NCBI GenBank assembly: GCA_019649035.1 | Contig: BMAT01008107.1 | Coordinates: 84,889-112,041, forward strand | Length of the DNA: 27,153 bases | From: Elysia marginata | Lineage: Eukaryota > Mollusca > Gastropoda > Plakobranchidae | Direction of reading: 5' to 3' | In this document: positions 9,366-19,629 of the stretch, piece by piece | How positions within the stretch are numbered: position 1 is the stretch's first letter | Layout: every line of letters begins with the position of its first letter | Notes under the pieces: generated by a model | What the model was told of the DNA's origin: nothing | Database searches by the model: none | Seen by the model: only the letters and a program-made list of their open reading frames with translations | Program-made: the position numbers and the translations under genes

Positions 9366-10058
9366 ATAAAAGGAGAGAGACGGATCATTTTATAATTTTT
9401 TTTTCTCCCGGACAGGCTTTTAAAAAAACATCTCAGTTTTAGTTTCACTCCACTGAAATAACACTATTAAAGTCTATTCAACAAGCACTAATACTGAACG
9501 CACCAGGGGTTATGAATACCCAATTAGCCTCAGTAGAGCGAATGTTCGCCATGAAACAAGATCTCTGAGGAACTGCCATGTTTTATTGAATGCAACTATT
9601 TCATATTTCAATGTGTAGCAAGATGAAATTGCTGTACATGTATGCCATTCCACTAGAAAACTATTGATAACACAGATTCATTCAAGGGGCAGTTGGTGCT
9701 TTGGAAGAAAGGGAAATTCTTTTTTTTCATAGTACACCTTAATGGAACTCCATCTTCTGCATTTGTTATTTTGCGAATGAAGCTGGTATTGTCTTGAACA
9801 TGGGCTAAGCTTATGAAAGAACCCGACAACAAGTGCAGAAAAGTCTTCAACCTTTACGTTCCAGTCGACGCACGCTACGGTAAGATTCTTTGTCATGATT
9901 GTGCTACGTAACGCCGCCAGTATTGGTACGATAGTCTATTATTCTAGTCATCAGGGACTATGATATTACGCTGTCTGAAAACGCCAGGTTTGACTGTCCC
10001 AATGAAGAACCACTGCCCACGCACAACATTAAATTAACTTGTTGTTTTTTTCCTCATG
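9366..10058. other. non-coding stretch; one weak candidate exon
   Basis: A minus-strand frame at 9653-9800 follows an acceptor-like site (TTCTTTCATAAG) and has an AAG|GTGTAC donor-like site inside. It has no matching partner exon and no domain that I recognise, so it is not called as a gene. Nothing else is seen. Confidence 0.3.
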
Positions 10059-10602
10059 ACTGGTATGCAATAAGTTTCGGTGACGGACCGGACTCGTTTG
10101 CCAAAAGTATCCTTGACGGACCGGACTCGTTTGCAAAAAATATCAGCAAAGGACCGAACTAGTATGCAATAAATACCGGTGATGGACCGAACTAGTATGG
10201 AATAAATACCGGTGACGGACCGGACTCGTATACAATAAGTATCGGTGATGGACCGGACTCGTTTGCCAAAAGTATCCTTGACGGACCGGACTCTTTTGCA
10301 ATATGAATAGGTGACGGACCGGACAAGTATGCGATAAGTATCAATGACGGACCAGTCTCGTATGCAATAAGTATGGATGACGGACCGGACTCGTTTGCCA
10401 AAAGTATCCTTGACGGGCCGGACTCGAGTGCAATAAGTATCGATGATGGACCGGTTTCGTATGCAATAAGTATCAAAGACGGACTGGACTCGTGTGCAAT
10501 AAGTATTGATGACGGACCGGACTCGAGTGCAATAAGTATGGGTGACGGAACAGTCTCGTATGCAATAAGTATCAAAGACGGACCGGACTCGTTTGAAACA
10601 AA
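10059..10602. repeat. minisatellite, 33-bp unit, about 16 copies
   Basis: Unit GACGGACCGGACTCGTTTGC plus 13 bases, repeating every 33 bp. The GACGGA phase holds from 10082 to 10577 (15 x 33) with base substitutions but no net length change. The variant containing TTTGCCAAAAGTATCC recurs at steps of 5 and then 4 units, showing higher-order amplification. The period is a multiple of 3, so a minus-strand frame (10034-10639, 11-residue repeat of the type RVRSVxDTYCI) stays open throughout. That frame has no ATG before the repeats, so a protein is not claimed. Confidence 0.92.
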
Positions 10603-11088
10603 GAAACTGGCTGCAGCTCAGAATTGGACTAGGCGACAAGACGAGTTTCTTTGGACTGATTTTCCCGTTTTGTGCTCTTAAGGCAACGTCTCTTTCTCTT
10701 TGGGATTTCGTTTGATGCCACTATGATCACAATACTATGGATTGGCCCAGAAAAGCCAGATCAGAGTTGCTAGAGGATACACTGAGATCATTATAAACTT
10801 TTAAAAGTAGTTTTTAGTGTGTGCTCAGTCAGTTTTCAAGATAAAAATAAATATTGTTAAATGTTAATAACAGCTTTAGTAACACACTAAGAAGTATCTG
10901 TCTCACGAGTGTTCATCAATGACGAGGAAATCTTTAGATCTATACATCTTGACATAGAACAACACTTGTCTTTTAAAAATATAATCCTAGTTAAAGATGT
11001 TCTCCAAAACGTTATGAATTAACCTTCTTTTAGCGGTACAACCGTATTTACCTTATTTAGTTTGTCAAAACCCAACATTCGGACGCTA
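10603..11088. other. non-coding stretch
   Basis: No recognised gene or repeat; AT-rich unique-looking DNA between the minisatellite and the Harbinger-like MITE. Confidence 0.45.
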
Positions 11089-11091
11089 TTA

Positions 11092-11313
11092 TTGAGGCTG
11101 TGCACATTGCGTAAATAATCCAGCGTCTCGCTATCAAAATGGCGGTCGCTTCCGGAAGTTAGAGTAAAACTCTTTTGTCCAATGAATCAATGTAACCTTA
11201 ACTTATTTAAATCCATATTGATCCTTAGCACAAAAGAGTTATACTCTAACAACCGGGATCGTCCGCCATTTTGATAGCGAAATGCAATACTTTTGCAATG
11301 TGCACAGCCTCAA
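11092..11313. mobile_element. PIF/Harbinger-like MITE, 222 bp, with long inverted arms and TTA duplication
   Basis: The ends are TTGAGGCTGTGCACATTGC and its exact reverse complement. Inward, the arms also pair through CGCTATCAAAATGGCGG and TTAGAGTA.AACTCTTTTG, leaving a small centre. A 3-bp duplication TTA flanks it at 11089-11091 and 11314-11316; a TTA/TAA duplication is the hallmark of PIF/Harbinger. No coding capacity, so it is non-autonomous. The arms could fold into a long hairpin RNA if transcribed. A more diverged relative lies at about 18170-18410. Confidence 0.85.
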
Positions 11314-11316
11314 TTA

Positions 11317-13050
11317 AAAACAAGCAAACAAATCATCACAATCAACAAAGTAAGAAATTGGTTGTGTCTGACCTGCAACCGTACGACCTCACCTCTATTT
11401 ATCTTTACACTTCCTTGCTCGGACAGAACACTTTATTAAGAAGAAAACTGAGAATTGGTATTCAATGAATGACAATTCATCAAGTATTTAATTTTTAATA
11501 AACTTAACGCAAAAGCAATTCTTCATGATTCACATTGAACGCCTCCGATTAAAAGGTATCTTACACTAGAGTAATTCTATTAAGGTGATAGATAAGGTCC
11601 TCAGAATCTTTACTCTACGCACAAAAGCGACCTCAAGTTAACCTCGCAGATGGAGAAATATAATGTTGAATACATTCTTTTTGTTCAAAGTCTTTTGAGG
11701 CGAGACTAAAACCTACAGAGCAAACGAGTTTTTAAACTTCATACAATAAAAAGAATTTTGCTCAAAATTGGCCTATTATGTTTACGCCTTTAGCGAATGG
11801 TAGTGCCACATGCACAAACTGTTAAAAAAAATTACAATGACAAAGCAAGCTCCTTAGCCTAGTGTCACTCCTGGCATTAAGTGAACTCTTAAATCTTCTG
11901 CGTCTTAGTCTCAATCGAACTGTTTAATGTTTGTTGGACTTTCCAGGTTTTCTCCTACCGGTGGGTAATTAGGTTCTCTCAGCTTAAATACATGACCTGG
12001 AAAAATACAAGCGCGATTGACCTTCATCCCTAGGTCACGTGTAACGCTACTCGTTGGGCTGGTGTTAATGGCTCAGTGATTTTTGGCTGAAAGCTCTAAT
12101 GAGCCACCAAAAATAGTTTTTGAGCATTGGAACGCCTCTGTTACTTTCCTTTCTACTTTTCTTGCACGGACAATATTCTTTATTAATGTCAAGACATAAG
12201 AGAAAACTGACGAACAATGCCTTATTCGAGAAGGACATTGTAAAGACTCACACCAACGACATCTTATAAATAAAGAACTCCTCCTTTGAACAGCCTAGAC
12301 TCAACTGCTAGAGTGAACAACTTCATGCTCGCAGTTTCTTAAAAAGCTACTCAACTAAAATAAGATTTTCCTCTTTCCTCAAAACTGATGAAACCAATGT
12401 GGTTCTTTGATTAAGTAAAAAAAAATATGCTTTTGAAAACCGGTATCTAGAATGCTTTATATAATAATAAGAATTATTATTTCCAAGATAATCTTATTTG
12501 ATGGACTTCAGGTCCATTCGTCAGCATCTTCTCCTTGGGTGGAAGACAACCCAGGGCTTCAAAAAGATGTCGTTTAAAGACACCAGCCTATAAGAATTCA
12601 GAAGGGTATTTCCAAAAATTCAATTGAGATCTAGAAGAGCTACTTTTCGACATTCAAAATCTGAATCGACGTCAATGTCTAATCCTAGATTCGAATGCTG
12701 ACGTTTGAAAAGTTAGAACTTATTTTTTCGCATTGTATTTTAGAAGTGCGCGCTGGCAAAGCTATGAACTTTACAAACTTTTTTTGGTGCACCTTTTTGG
12801 GGGAATTGCCGTTTTAGGGCATCGAAGTAAGCGTGGGTTTACCAGATCTAGATAGTATTTATATCTTATCTACATATAGACCTCGATCTCGGCAATTCTG
12901 AGCTATCACCATTTTAGACAGGGTTTGTATCACAACCGCATCTAAGTTTTATTTTTCCTTTTTGGTTTCTAAACCTGATTTTTTTAGTATAGTCATGGCT
13001 ACCTGTTTATCTTATCATAGACCATTTTCAACGTTCCTAGATGGAGCAAG
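11317..13050. other. non-coding stretch with a diverged direct duplication
   Basis: About 11405-11600 and 12152-12340 share ordered blocks: CTTGCTCGGACA / CTTGCACGGACA, CTTTATTA, GAAAACTGA, TTGAACGCCT / TTGAACAGCCT and CTAGAGT. This suggests an old duplication about 750 bp apart. No gene is recognised. Confidence 0.35.
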
Positions 13051-13136
13051 TTGATACTGAAAATAATAATAGTAATAATAATATTAATAATAATAATTAA
13101 AATATTAATAATAACAATACTACTACTACTACTACT
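13051..13136. repeat. (AAT)n/(ACT)n microsatellite at the gap edge
   Basis: Imperfect AAT/TAATA repeats pass into (TAC)n directly before the N run. Such tracts commonly break short-read assemblies. Confidence 0.9.
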
Positions 13137-14072
13137 NNNNNNNNNNNNNNNNNNNNNNNNNNNNNNNNNNNNNNNNNNNNNNNNNNNNNNNNNNNNNNNN
13201 NNNNNNNNNNNNNNNNNNNNNNNNNNNNNNNNNNNNNNNNNNNNNNNNNNNNNNNNNNNNNNNNNNNNNNNNNNNNNNNNNNNNNNNNNNNNNNNNNNNN
13301 NNNNNNNNNNNNNNNNNNNNNNNNNNNNNNNNNNNNNNNNNNNNNNNNNNNNNNNNNNNNNNNNNNNNNNNNNNNNNNNNNNNNNNNNNNNNNNNNNNNN
13401 NNNNNNNNNNNNNNNNNNNNNNNNNNNNNNNNNNNNNNNNNNNNNNNNNNNNNNNNNNNNNNNNNNNNNNNNNNNNNNNNNNNNNNNNNNNNNNNNNNNN
13501 NNNNNNNNNNNNNNNNNNNNNNNNNNNNNNNNNNNNNNNNNNNNNNNNNNNNNNNNNNNNNNNNNNNNNNNNNNNNNNNNNNNNNNNNNNNNNNNNNNNN
13601 NNNNNNNNNNNNNNNNNNNNNNNNNNNNNNNNNNNNNNNNNNNNNNNNNNNNNNNNNNNNNNNNNNNNNNNNNNNNNNNNNNNNNNNNNNNNNNNNNNNN
13701 NNNNNNNNNNNNNNNNNNNNNNNNNNNNNNNNNNNNNNNNNNNNNNNNNNNNNNNNNNNNNNNNNNNNNNNNNNNNNNNNNNNNNNNNNNNNNNNNNNNN
13801 NNNNNNNNNNNNNNNNNNNNNNNNNNNNNNNNNNNNNNNNNNNNNNNNNNNNNNNNNNNNNNNNNNNNNNNNNNNNNNNNNNNNNNNNNNNNNNNNNNNN
13901 NNNNNNNNNNNNNNNNNNNNNNNNNNNNNNNNNNNNNNNNNNNNNNNNNNNNNNNNNNNNNNNNNNNNNNNNNNNNNNNNNNNNNNNNNNNNNNNNNNNN
14001 NNNNNNNNNNNNNNNNNNNNNNNNNNNNNNNNNNNNNNNNNNNNNNNNNNNNNNNNNNNNNNNNNNNNNNNN
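13137..14072. other. assembly gap, 936 N
   Basis: Unresolved bases. Simple repeats on both sides, (ACT)n left and (TC)n right, suggest that the missing sequence is itself repetitive. The frame that appears to cross the gap is an artefact. Confidence 1.
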
Positions 14073-14096
14073 TCTCTCTCTCTCTCTCTTTCTCTC
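14073..14096. repeat. (TC)n microsatellite after the gap
   Basis: TCTCTC tract from the end of the N run, interrupted by TTTC, then leading into TATTTATTTATA. Confidence 0.9.
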
Positions 14097-14135
14097 TATT
14101 TATTTATAATAGATCTAATTTCCAATGTTATCATT

Positions 14136-14312
14136 CTAGACACAGTGTTTCGTGGATGTTTCCACTCCTCAGTAGACATAATTTCGGAAGTGCCGGAAAG
14201 TTAATCTATATATCTATAAGGGATCACATTGCTTCCTGGTCTATTGTCTATACAAACGTGTTTCGTGCTAAGTTGCACTCCTCAGTAAACATTTTTTTGG
14301 AAGGACCGGTCT
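14136..14312. repeat. diverged direct duplication, about 113-bp spacing
   Basis: GTGTTTCGTG followed by CACTCCTCAGTA.ACAT and GGAAG..CCGG occurs at 14145-14202 and again at 14258-14312. Substitutions between the copies indicate an old event. Class unknown. Confidence 0.6.
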
Positions 14313-14926
14313 GGTGGAAGTTACATAATTAAGAGGTGACGCTTTTTATGTACACAAAAGGTGAAGTTTTCCTTGCGATGGTTGAGAGTCGGTCGTTTGT
14401 TTAAAATTTCAATGCTTTCCTGGTAGGGTTTCAGTTTCTTCATTATTTGCCATTCTATTTCGTGGTTCGTGTTGTTACTTTTAAGTTTCCATATGAACTC
14501 GCTGAATTTTGTTCAAGATTATTAATGTTCCAATTTGAAGGATGATTTATATAGGTTATACCTTAGGTTATACCTCGTTTCAAGCTGACGGGCCATAGAA
14601 CTACACGCTACATGGTACACGCTACAAGCAACACGCTACATGTTTCATACCCTGGGCTATATAACTTCACACTATCTTGCAACATGCTTCATGTCTTGAG
14701 CCATTTTGCCACCGACAAAAGGGTTTTGTTTTATTTTCTCCGAAGATAAGTTCTTCCGCCGATGAAGATGTTCTGATTTTGATTTTGTTACGAAGGAGAA
14801 GAAAACGAAATAGACAAAGCATATTGTGCCGAGAACATTTCCTTCTAAGTTAGAGAATTACGAGGAGAGTTTCAGCGTACATTCCATCATCTTCTTGAGA
14901 ATCCTGATGAAGAACTCTTCTCTAGT
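14313..14926. other. non-coding stretch with ACACGCTAC repeats
   Basis: ACACGCTAC occurs three times at about 14602-14643, followed by a degenerate echo (TTCACACTATCTTGC). No gene is recognised. Confidence 0.4.
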
Positions 14927-14998
14927 CTTTGTTCTCGTAGTGAAACCTGTGTAAAGCGCTCAAGGCATATTAGTGGATTAGACGCTTCATATAAAAAC
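14927..14998 (+). repeat. 3' fragment of SINE family 2
   Basis: CCTGTGTAAAGCGCTC followed by AGTGGATTAGACGCTTCATA matches, in order, the reverse complement of 19640-19690 (CCTGTGCAATGTGCTAG, then GGTGGATTAAGCGCCATATA). It is therefore a truncated, diverged copy of the same 3' domain. Confidence 0.5.
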
Positions 14999-15209
14999 GC
15001 ACTTTACTTTTTACTTTTACATTGCATTGCCACCTCTAAATTTCACTGCTTCCTATGTCAACATTCACGTGCACAAAATGTCGGCTATTTTATTCGTGGA
15101 AATTTGCCAAAATTAGCCAAAGAAACTACGCATTTTCGTTGAAAAGAAATAGTGCCACGCTCTCATTTACGGGCCGGAAATCGAAACTCATATTTTACAT
15201 TATTTTATG

Positions 15210-15231
15210 AACGGCTTTGAAAAAAGCCGTT
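15210..15231 (+). other. perfect 9-bp hairpin with GAAA loop
   Basis: AACGGCTTT-GAAA-AAAGCCGTT. Stem of 9 pairs and a stable GNRA tetraloop. It lies about 400 bp before the gene B start exon. It could be chance, a small-RNA part or an RNA structure in an upstream transcript; nothing else around it supports an RNA gene. Confidence 0.4.
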
Positions 15232-15360
15232 AGCCGAAGAACAACAGCAAATCACTGTAGCCATAGCTCGTTTATAGTAGATTTGGCAAGAAATTTGGGC
15301 CTGGGGCTGCTTTAGAGTACGTGAGAGATATCTCTTTCTGCACAGTTATAATTAATACAA

Positions 15361-15596
15361 CTCTGCTTCTTCTTTTTCATCTTCTTGTTCTTGTTTTTCT
15401 TCTCGTTCTCGTTCTTGTTCTCCTCCTCCTCCTTCTTCTTCTTCTTCTTCTTCTTCTTCTTCATCTTCTTCTTCTTCTTCTTCTTCTTCTTCTTCTTCTT
15501 CTTCTACTCCTTCTTCCTCTCGCTCTGGTTTTCCTTGTTCTTATTCTTCTTGTTCTTGATCCTTTTCTTGTTCTTGTTTTTCTTCTTGTCACCCCT
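15361..15596. repeat. long pyrimidine tract, (CTT)n-rich, before the gene B acceptor
   Basis: Over about 235 bases the + strand is almost entirely C and T, with a core (TTC)n run around 15432-15506. The complementary strand is (GAA)n-like, a sequence type known to form triplex DNA. It ends about 30 bp before the acceptor of the gene B start exon, so it extends that intron's natural polypyrimidine tract many times over. Frames reading poly-Leu or poly-Phe here are artefacts. Confidence 0.9.
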
Positions 15597-15626
15597 TAAT
15601 ATTTTTTTATCATTATTTCCTAACAG

Positions 15627-15824
15627 AACTGATTGACGCCCCTATTGCTCATTTCACGACGATGACTATGAAAGGATTTGCCGGTCTGTGTCTATTGCTG
15701 TGTATGTTGCTACATCATCACTGTGGGTGTTGGGGTGCTGACATTCTGTCTAAGGAGTTCACAGTTTTACCTGGTCAGCGCGTGTCTGGACGTGGTACAG
15801 AAGTCTCAAGGCTCTCAAAACCAG
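15627..15824 (+). CDS. start exon of secreted PAN-like protein (gene B): signal peptide
   Basis: The exon follows a strong acceptor (TTATTTCCTAACAG, ending 15626). A 35-nt leader precedes ATG at 15662. The first about 26 residues are a clear secretion signal: basic Lys4, hydrophobic core FAGLCLLLCMLL, likely cleavage near CWGA. The mature part begins DILSKEFTVLPGQRVSG, like the N-terminal strand of a PAN module. The preferred donor is CAG|GTGATC at 15824, which leaves phase 1 and matches the phase-1 PAN exon at 17985. Two other GT sites (after 15773 and 15794) also leave phase 1, so the exact 3' edge is uncertain by up to 51 nt. The same acceptor-leader-ATG plan is seen in gene C. Confidence 0.6.
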
Positions 15825-17984
15825 GTGATCACAGACAGTCTTAAAAACTTTGCCGGCCTTTAGGGAAGTTTCTTGTGAGGTGACCAGGTTAAATCAGACA
15901 CAGGTCGAAAGTGGTCGTTGGGATAGTGCTACGTATGGGACCACCGTAGAACCAGTCCGCAGTCGGGGATGACGGTCAGACTCTGACATTTCTCATTGGG
16001 TTTTGGCCCTATGGCGGGTTAGGCCTAACCGCTAATGATTGTGATGTGAAACAGGCCGACCTACCACCTCCCCCCACCTTAAAAAAATCAATAGATAGAA
16101 AAAAAATAAAAAGACAACCACAGAAGGAGAAAAAAAATGTCCTGTTCAGTCTGACCAAGGTTCTATGCTATTAAGGCACAACGTATGACGTAATAAGACC
16201 CATAGGTAGCGTGACTTTTACAGCCATCATGCATGTCTCTCCACCAACCTTTCTCTGTATTTCTCTCCCTACACCGTGAATCTTGATGAGGTACCCTGCT
16301 GTACTCTTTTAAATTTGTGGCTTATTTATACCAGCTTTGTTCAAGTTTTGCAAATTTTATATGTATGTATGTATGTATGTGTCTGTGTGTTCTAGTTTAA
16401 TTTAAGCTAATTTTGACCTTCCCTTTGCTTATTTAGGTTTGTACAGCGCTCTGTTTTCATCGCCATGGCTGTTCTTTTACTGGAGTATGACTTTTTTCCA
16501 AGGTTTCTGTCTCTGATTCCTATAGACCCTCTCTTAATTAACACTAGCGTACATGATTTTTTTTCAAGGACTGTGTAATAGTTTTATTTTAAGTGAAAAG
16601 CTATTTTCACCATGTCTATGTTTATTTATGTCTTTAGGTTGAAGGCTAACGACATAAGTCGCTCTGTTTTAAGGATTGATAATTATGTTCTTGTCTAATG
16701 GTCTAATCTCATGACGCGTATATTATACTGAGGCTAAGATGGGTAACGAACAGACTAAACGGCTGTGATCGCCGAGGGATTATAGGTGATATAGTATTAC
16801 GAGGTCTGTTCAATAAACAAATTTATTTTAATAATATCTAAGAAACCACATACGACAGCACCATTAGTTCTGGACCAAAGAAGCTTTATTGTGTAAAATA
16901 ACTATAACTTACTGCTGCCCAAGTACATCTGAAACTGACGCAGTATGCTGTCGAGTGTGACCTTACAGTTCACTTTGTCAGCTCTTTTGAAGCAACCTTT
17001 GTCGGTAAACAATCTCTTTGTCTGATTCAAAAAATTGTGCCAGGAAAAAAAAATTCATATAGGGAGAAAAATTAATCCCAGGAAATAATAGTTCATATAG
17101 GGAGAAAAATTCATCCCAGCTGGTCCCAGATTTGGAGAAAATCCAAGATGATCAAATGATTTCCAGCTTTTTGTCACCGCTCTGACTGTATGCGCACTGA
17201 TTTTGCTTTTGTGAAAAACACGCTGTCGTGATGCAAACTTAGAATTCTTTTTCACTAATACAAGGCCTCAGTTGGCATTGAATGGGCTTTACAATATTTT
17301 AAAGTGCATTTACGTTATTTATCTGCATAAACACTTCACGCAAAAATGACCTTTTTCTAAATACAAAAAAAAAGACAAAAACTTTGCAAATGACCTTTAA
17401 TGGACCTTGTTTTAGATGGACCTCATATGCTGAGCATTGTCCAAGTGACCACAATCAAACAGCGGGTCTTCTTTTCAACTAAATGTATTATAAAAAGTTC
17501 TGGGCCTCATTTTCGAAGAAGCTGCCGCCCAATTATGCCAATAAACATATTTTGTTTCCTCCTTTCCATCCCCTCCCTCCCCGAAATTATGATGAAAATG
17601 ATTCTCCCAAATCTGCGCCATCCATTTTGCCGAAAAAGTTTGATCATAGATGTTAAACAAACCGCTTTAAAATCTTATTCGTTTTATATAATGACTTAAA
17701 ACATTTTAAGGACTCTCTGTAAATAATGTATGTCACAAGTGTGCAGTTTTACAGCTCTGGATTTTGATTTGTAAATTTTACAGAGGATAAAAGTTACTTT
17801 CGGTACAGACCCCGTATGTAGGGACAGAATGTTTAAAGTCTCCGACACAGAAACCTAATTTGATGCCTAGTATTGGCATACCCGTCGGGTGAAAGGACCA
17901 TACAATAACATATACAAAAATGCTCTAAAAAAACAAACTCGTACAATAATTTTCTGATAGTTTGCCTTCTCTGCATGTCCCCAG
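15825..17984 (+). other. intron 2 of gene B
   Basis: About 2.16 kb between the signal-peptide exon and the PAN exon. It contains a 14-bp palindrome GGTTAGGCCTAACC at 16017-16030, a short TGTA repeat at about 16362-16380 and a possible mariner terminus at 16797-16820. No other exon is recognised. Confidence 0.5.
16797..16820 (+). mobile_element. possible mariner-type terminal repeat
   Basis: TA followed by CGAGGTCTGTTCAATAAAC resembles, from memory, ends of mariner-like elements in invertebrates, and the TA matches their target. No partner inverted end and no clear transposase were found, so at most this is a remnant. Confidence 0.3.
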
Positions 17985-18141
17985 ATTTGAACCTGGTAGC
18001 ATGCGCGACGCTCTGTTTTCAAGATTGTAACGTGTTCCACTTTGACAACGTGGGCAAACTGTGCGTGACCTATGCAGAAGAGCTATTGAACGTAGATAAA
18101 ACAGCCGAGCCCCACTGGAGTATTGGTTCACCATCCAACTG
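17985..18141 (+). CDS. PAN/Apple-like exon of gene B
   Basis: A 157-nt internal exon. The acceptor is pyrimidine-rich (CTTCTCTGCATGTCCCCAG) and the exon opens with AT in phase 1; the donor AACTG|GTGAGG leaves phase 2. Joined to the start exon, the first split codon reads GAT (Asp). The product LVACATLCFQDCNVFHF continues with KLCVTY and ends in WSIGSPSNW. Its Cys spacing C-x3-C-x3-C-x11-C is the PAN-type pattern also seen in gene A. It stays open only in this frame and stops just past the donor, as expected of a real exon. Later exons were not found with confidence; by analogy with gene C a galectin-like domain could follow beyond the window, but this is conjecture. Confidence 0.65.
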
Positions 18142-18169
18142 GTGAGGGGATTTCCGAACACAATCAAAT

Positions 18170-18410
18170 GCTCATAACTGTGTATTGACCCTTTGTAAAA
18201 ACGTAAAAGCGTTGGGCTACCAAAACGGCGAAACGCGCCTGATAGTGTGCAGAGGAATTCTTTTGTGCAATGAGTCAATGTGAGTTATGTGATTCCATAA
18301 TTATTGACTCTTTGCACAAAAGAGTTCTGTTCTACACTTCTGAGCGTGTTTCGCCATGTTTATAGTCTAACGGAGTTACTTTTCTGCATTTTATTTAGGT
18401 CAATGCAATA
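18170..18410. mobile_element. older long-inverted-arm MITE related to the Harbinger-like element
   Basis: Core arms pair well: GGCGAAACGCGC, then TTCTTTTGTGCAATGAGTCAAT at left against ATTGACTCTTTGCACAAAAG and GCGTGTTTCGCC at right. The sequences CTCTTTTGTGC and CAAAA.GGCG are also in the element at 11092-11313, so the two are related. The outer ends are eroded; the limits are approximate and no duplication was identified. It lies just after the gene B PAN exon, in its downstream intron. Confidence 0.6.
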
Positions 18411-18641
18411 AAACAATTCGTATAACATTGACATTACAGATAATTATTTAAATTCAGTCAATCATAAGGAAAAACCTACCGTGTACCCGAATACATTCAC
18501 CCTCAACTTATTTGAGGCTTCTTTGATGAGTTTAACATCCCCTTAGGTTCGGGAGGATCATGGTTATTTGGAGACAGACCTACCCTCTGCAAACTATACA
18601 AAAAAAATAATTCCAGGTTGCCTTTGCTACAGAAGTAGAGG
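18411..18641. other. non-coding, presumed gene B intron
   Basis: AT-rich sequence between the older MITE and the family 1 SINE; no exon recognised. Confidence 0.4.
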
Positions 18642-18655
18642 GATATGAGTAAGAA

Positions 18656-18937
18656 TGGTTGGTTGGTTGTTTGAATTTTTAACGTCCCAGTCAACTTCGA
18701 GATTATATCAGAGACGGCGCTTGGGACAATTGAAAGCGTGCTGCCAACTGTGATGTAAGGAGCGCTTGCGTACTCCACATCCAGTCACATTATCCTGACA
18801 CCGGGCCGATCAGACTTAACACTAAATCCATAATGCCAGACACTAGGCGGATCAGCTGCTAATACCAACTTTTAAGTCCTTGGTTTAACTCGGCCGGGGA
18901 TCGAGCGAGTGTCTTATCGCTAGGCCACAGAGCCGGT
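18656..18937 (-). mobile_element. tRNA-derived SINE, family 1 copy 2
   Basis: Matches 3543-3851 along its length in the same orientation and is flanked by a perfect 14-bp target-site duplication GATATGAGTAAGAA (18642-18655 and 18938-18951). It lacks about 23 bp of the head around the B box: GGATCGA runs straight into GCGAGTG. The RNA polymerase III promoter is therefore damaged. The tail is (CAAC)n on the minus strand. The perfect long TSD suggests a fairly recent insertion. Confidence 0.9.
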
Positions 18938-18951
18938 GATATGAGTAAGAA

Positions 18952-19629
18952 GATATTGACCTAGACAAGACGGTTTATATACGGTTTATAGGTCAAGACA
19001 TGTCATAAAAACAAACGATCGAGCAAATGTCGCGACAGAGCAGAGCGAAATTTAGATGGGGACCAATAGGAAAATGATGTATCCCGGCTATGTAACTGAA
19101 GTGTGCGTCTTTGTTAAGGCTGTAGAGTTTCATAATTAATTTTAAATACTAAAATAGGAGGCGACCAGAGTAAACCAGGCACAAGTCGCAATATTCACAT
19201 TTATATCATTGTTAATAGCTGTCTTTAAACAATGTACAGGTTGGGGAAAATTATAACTCTTACTTTTTATGTCCTGTTTTGTTTTTAACTATGAAGACAA
19301 TAAGAATGGTCATTGATAATTATGGTTAACTGTTTTCTTTAGAGGGCTCTAACTTGCAACAAATCTGAGCGACTTAAGTCTGGTTTTAACTTGGTTGCCT
19401 CACACCCATAATGTCAGAAACTGCGGCTAGCCGCTCTTTTTTTCTGTTAAAGGTTGTTGGCTCTGATCATTTGACTAAAATTTCAGAAGTTTGGTGGTCT
19501 TGGAATGTACAGCTGCATGGGTGGAACATCGAGTTCATAGTTCAGTCTTCAGGGGTTGATAAAAAATGCATAGTTAAATTTAATGAGAAGTCCAACATCA
19601 TAATGAGATTCCTATGAAATTAAGAAAAA
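18952..19629. other. non-coding, presumed gene B intron
   Basis: A 35-bp phrase at about 19156-19193 (GAGGCGACCAGAGTAAACCA...) echoes one at 15875-15911, an old short repeat. A 68-codon frame at 19411-19617 contains WWSWNVQLHGWNIEFIVQ and follows AG in TTTCAG, but its phase does not fit the gene B donor and no family was recognised. Confidence 0.35.

Noticed and set aside
9104-9448. Overlapping frames on both strands (Ser/Leu/Cys-rich and Arg/Glu-rich)
   Set aside because: Translations of GA and GACA microsatellite repeats.
9653-9896. Possible Ig- or lectin-like exon on the minus strand
   Set aside because: Short overlapping frames, weak acceptor, and no family pattern I could defend.
10034-10639. 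201-codon minus-strand frame with 11-residue repeats as a gene
   Set aside because: No ATG before the repeat region, period divisible by 3 explains openness, and two other frames are also long. Kept only as a repeat with a finding.
13051-14109. 352-codon open frame
   Set aside because: It consists almost entirely of the N run; the ends are microsatellite.
15321-15636. Poly-Leu and poly-Phe frames resembling membrane segments
   Set aside because: Produced by the (CTT)n tract, not by coding sequence.
16840-17040. Mariner transposase remnant on the minus strand next to the possible terminus
   Set aside because: Translated pieces showed no DDD/DDE-type motif or other transposase pattern.
19411-19617. 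Third exon of gene B (WWSWNVQLHGWNIEF frame)
   Set aside because: The splice phase does not fit the phase-2 donor at 18141 and the sequence does not follow the galectin or PAN pattern.
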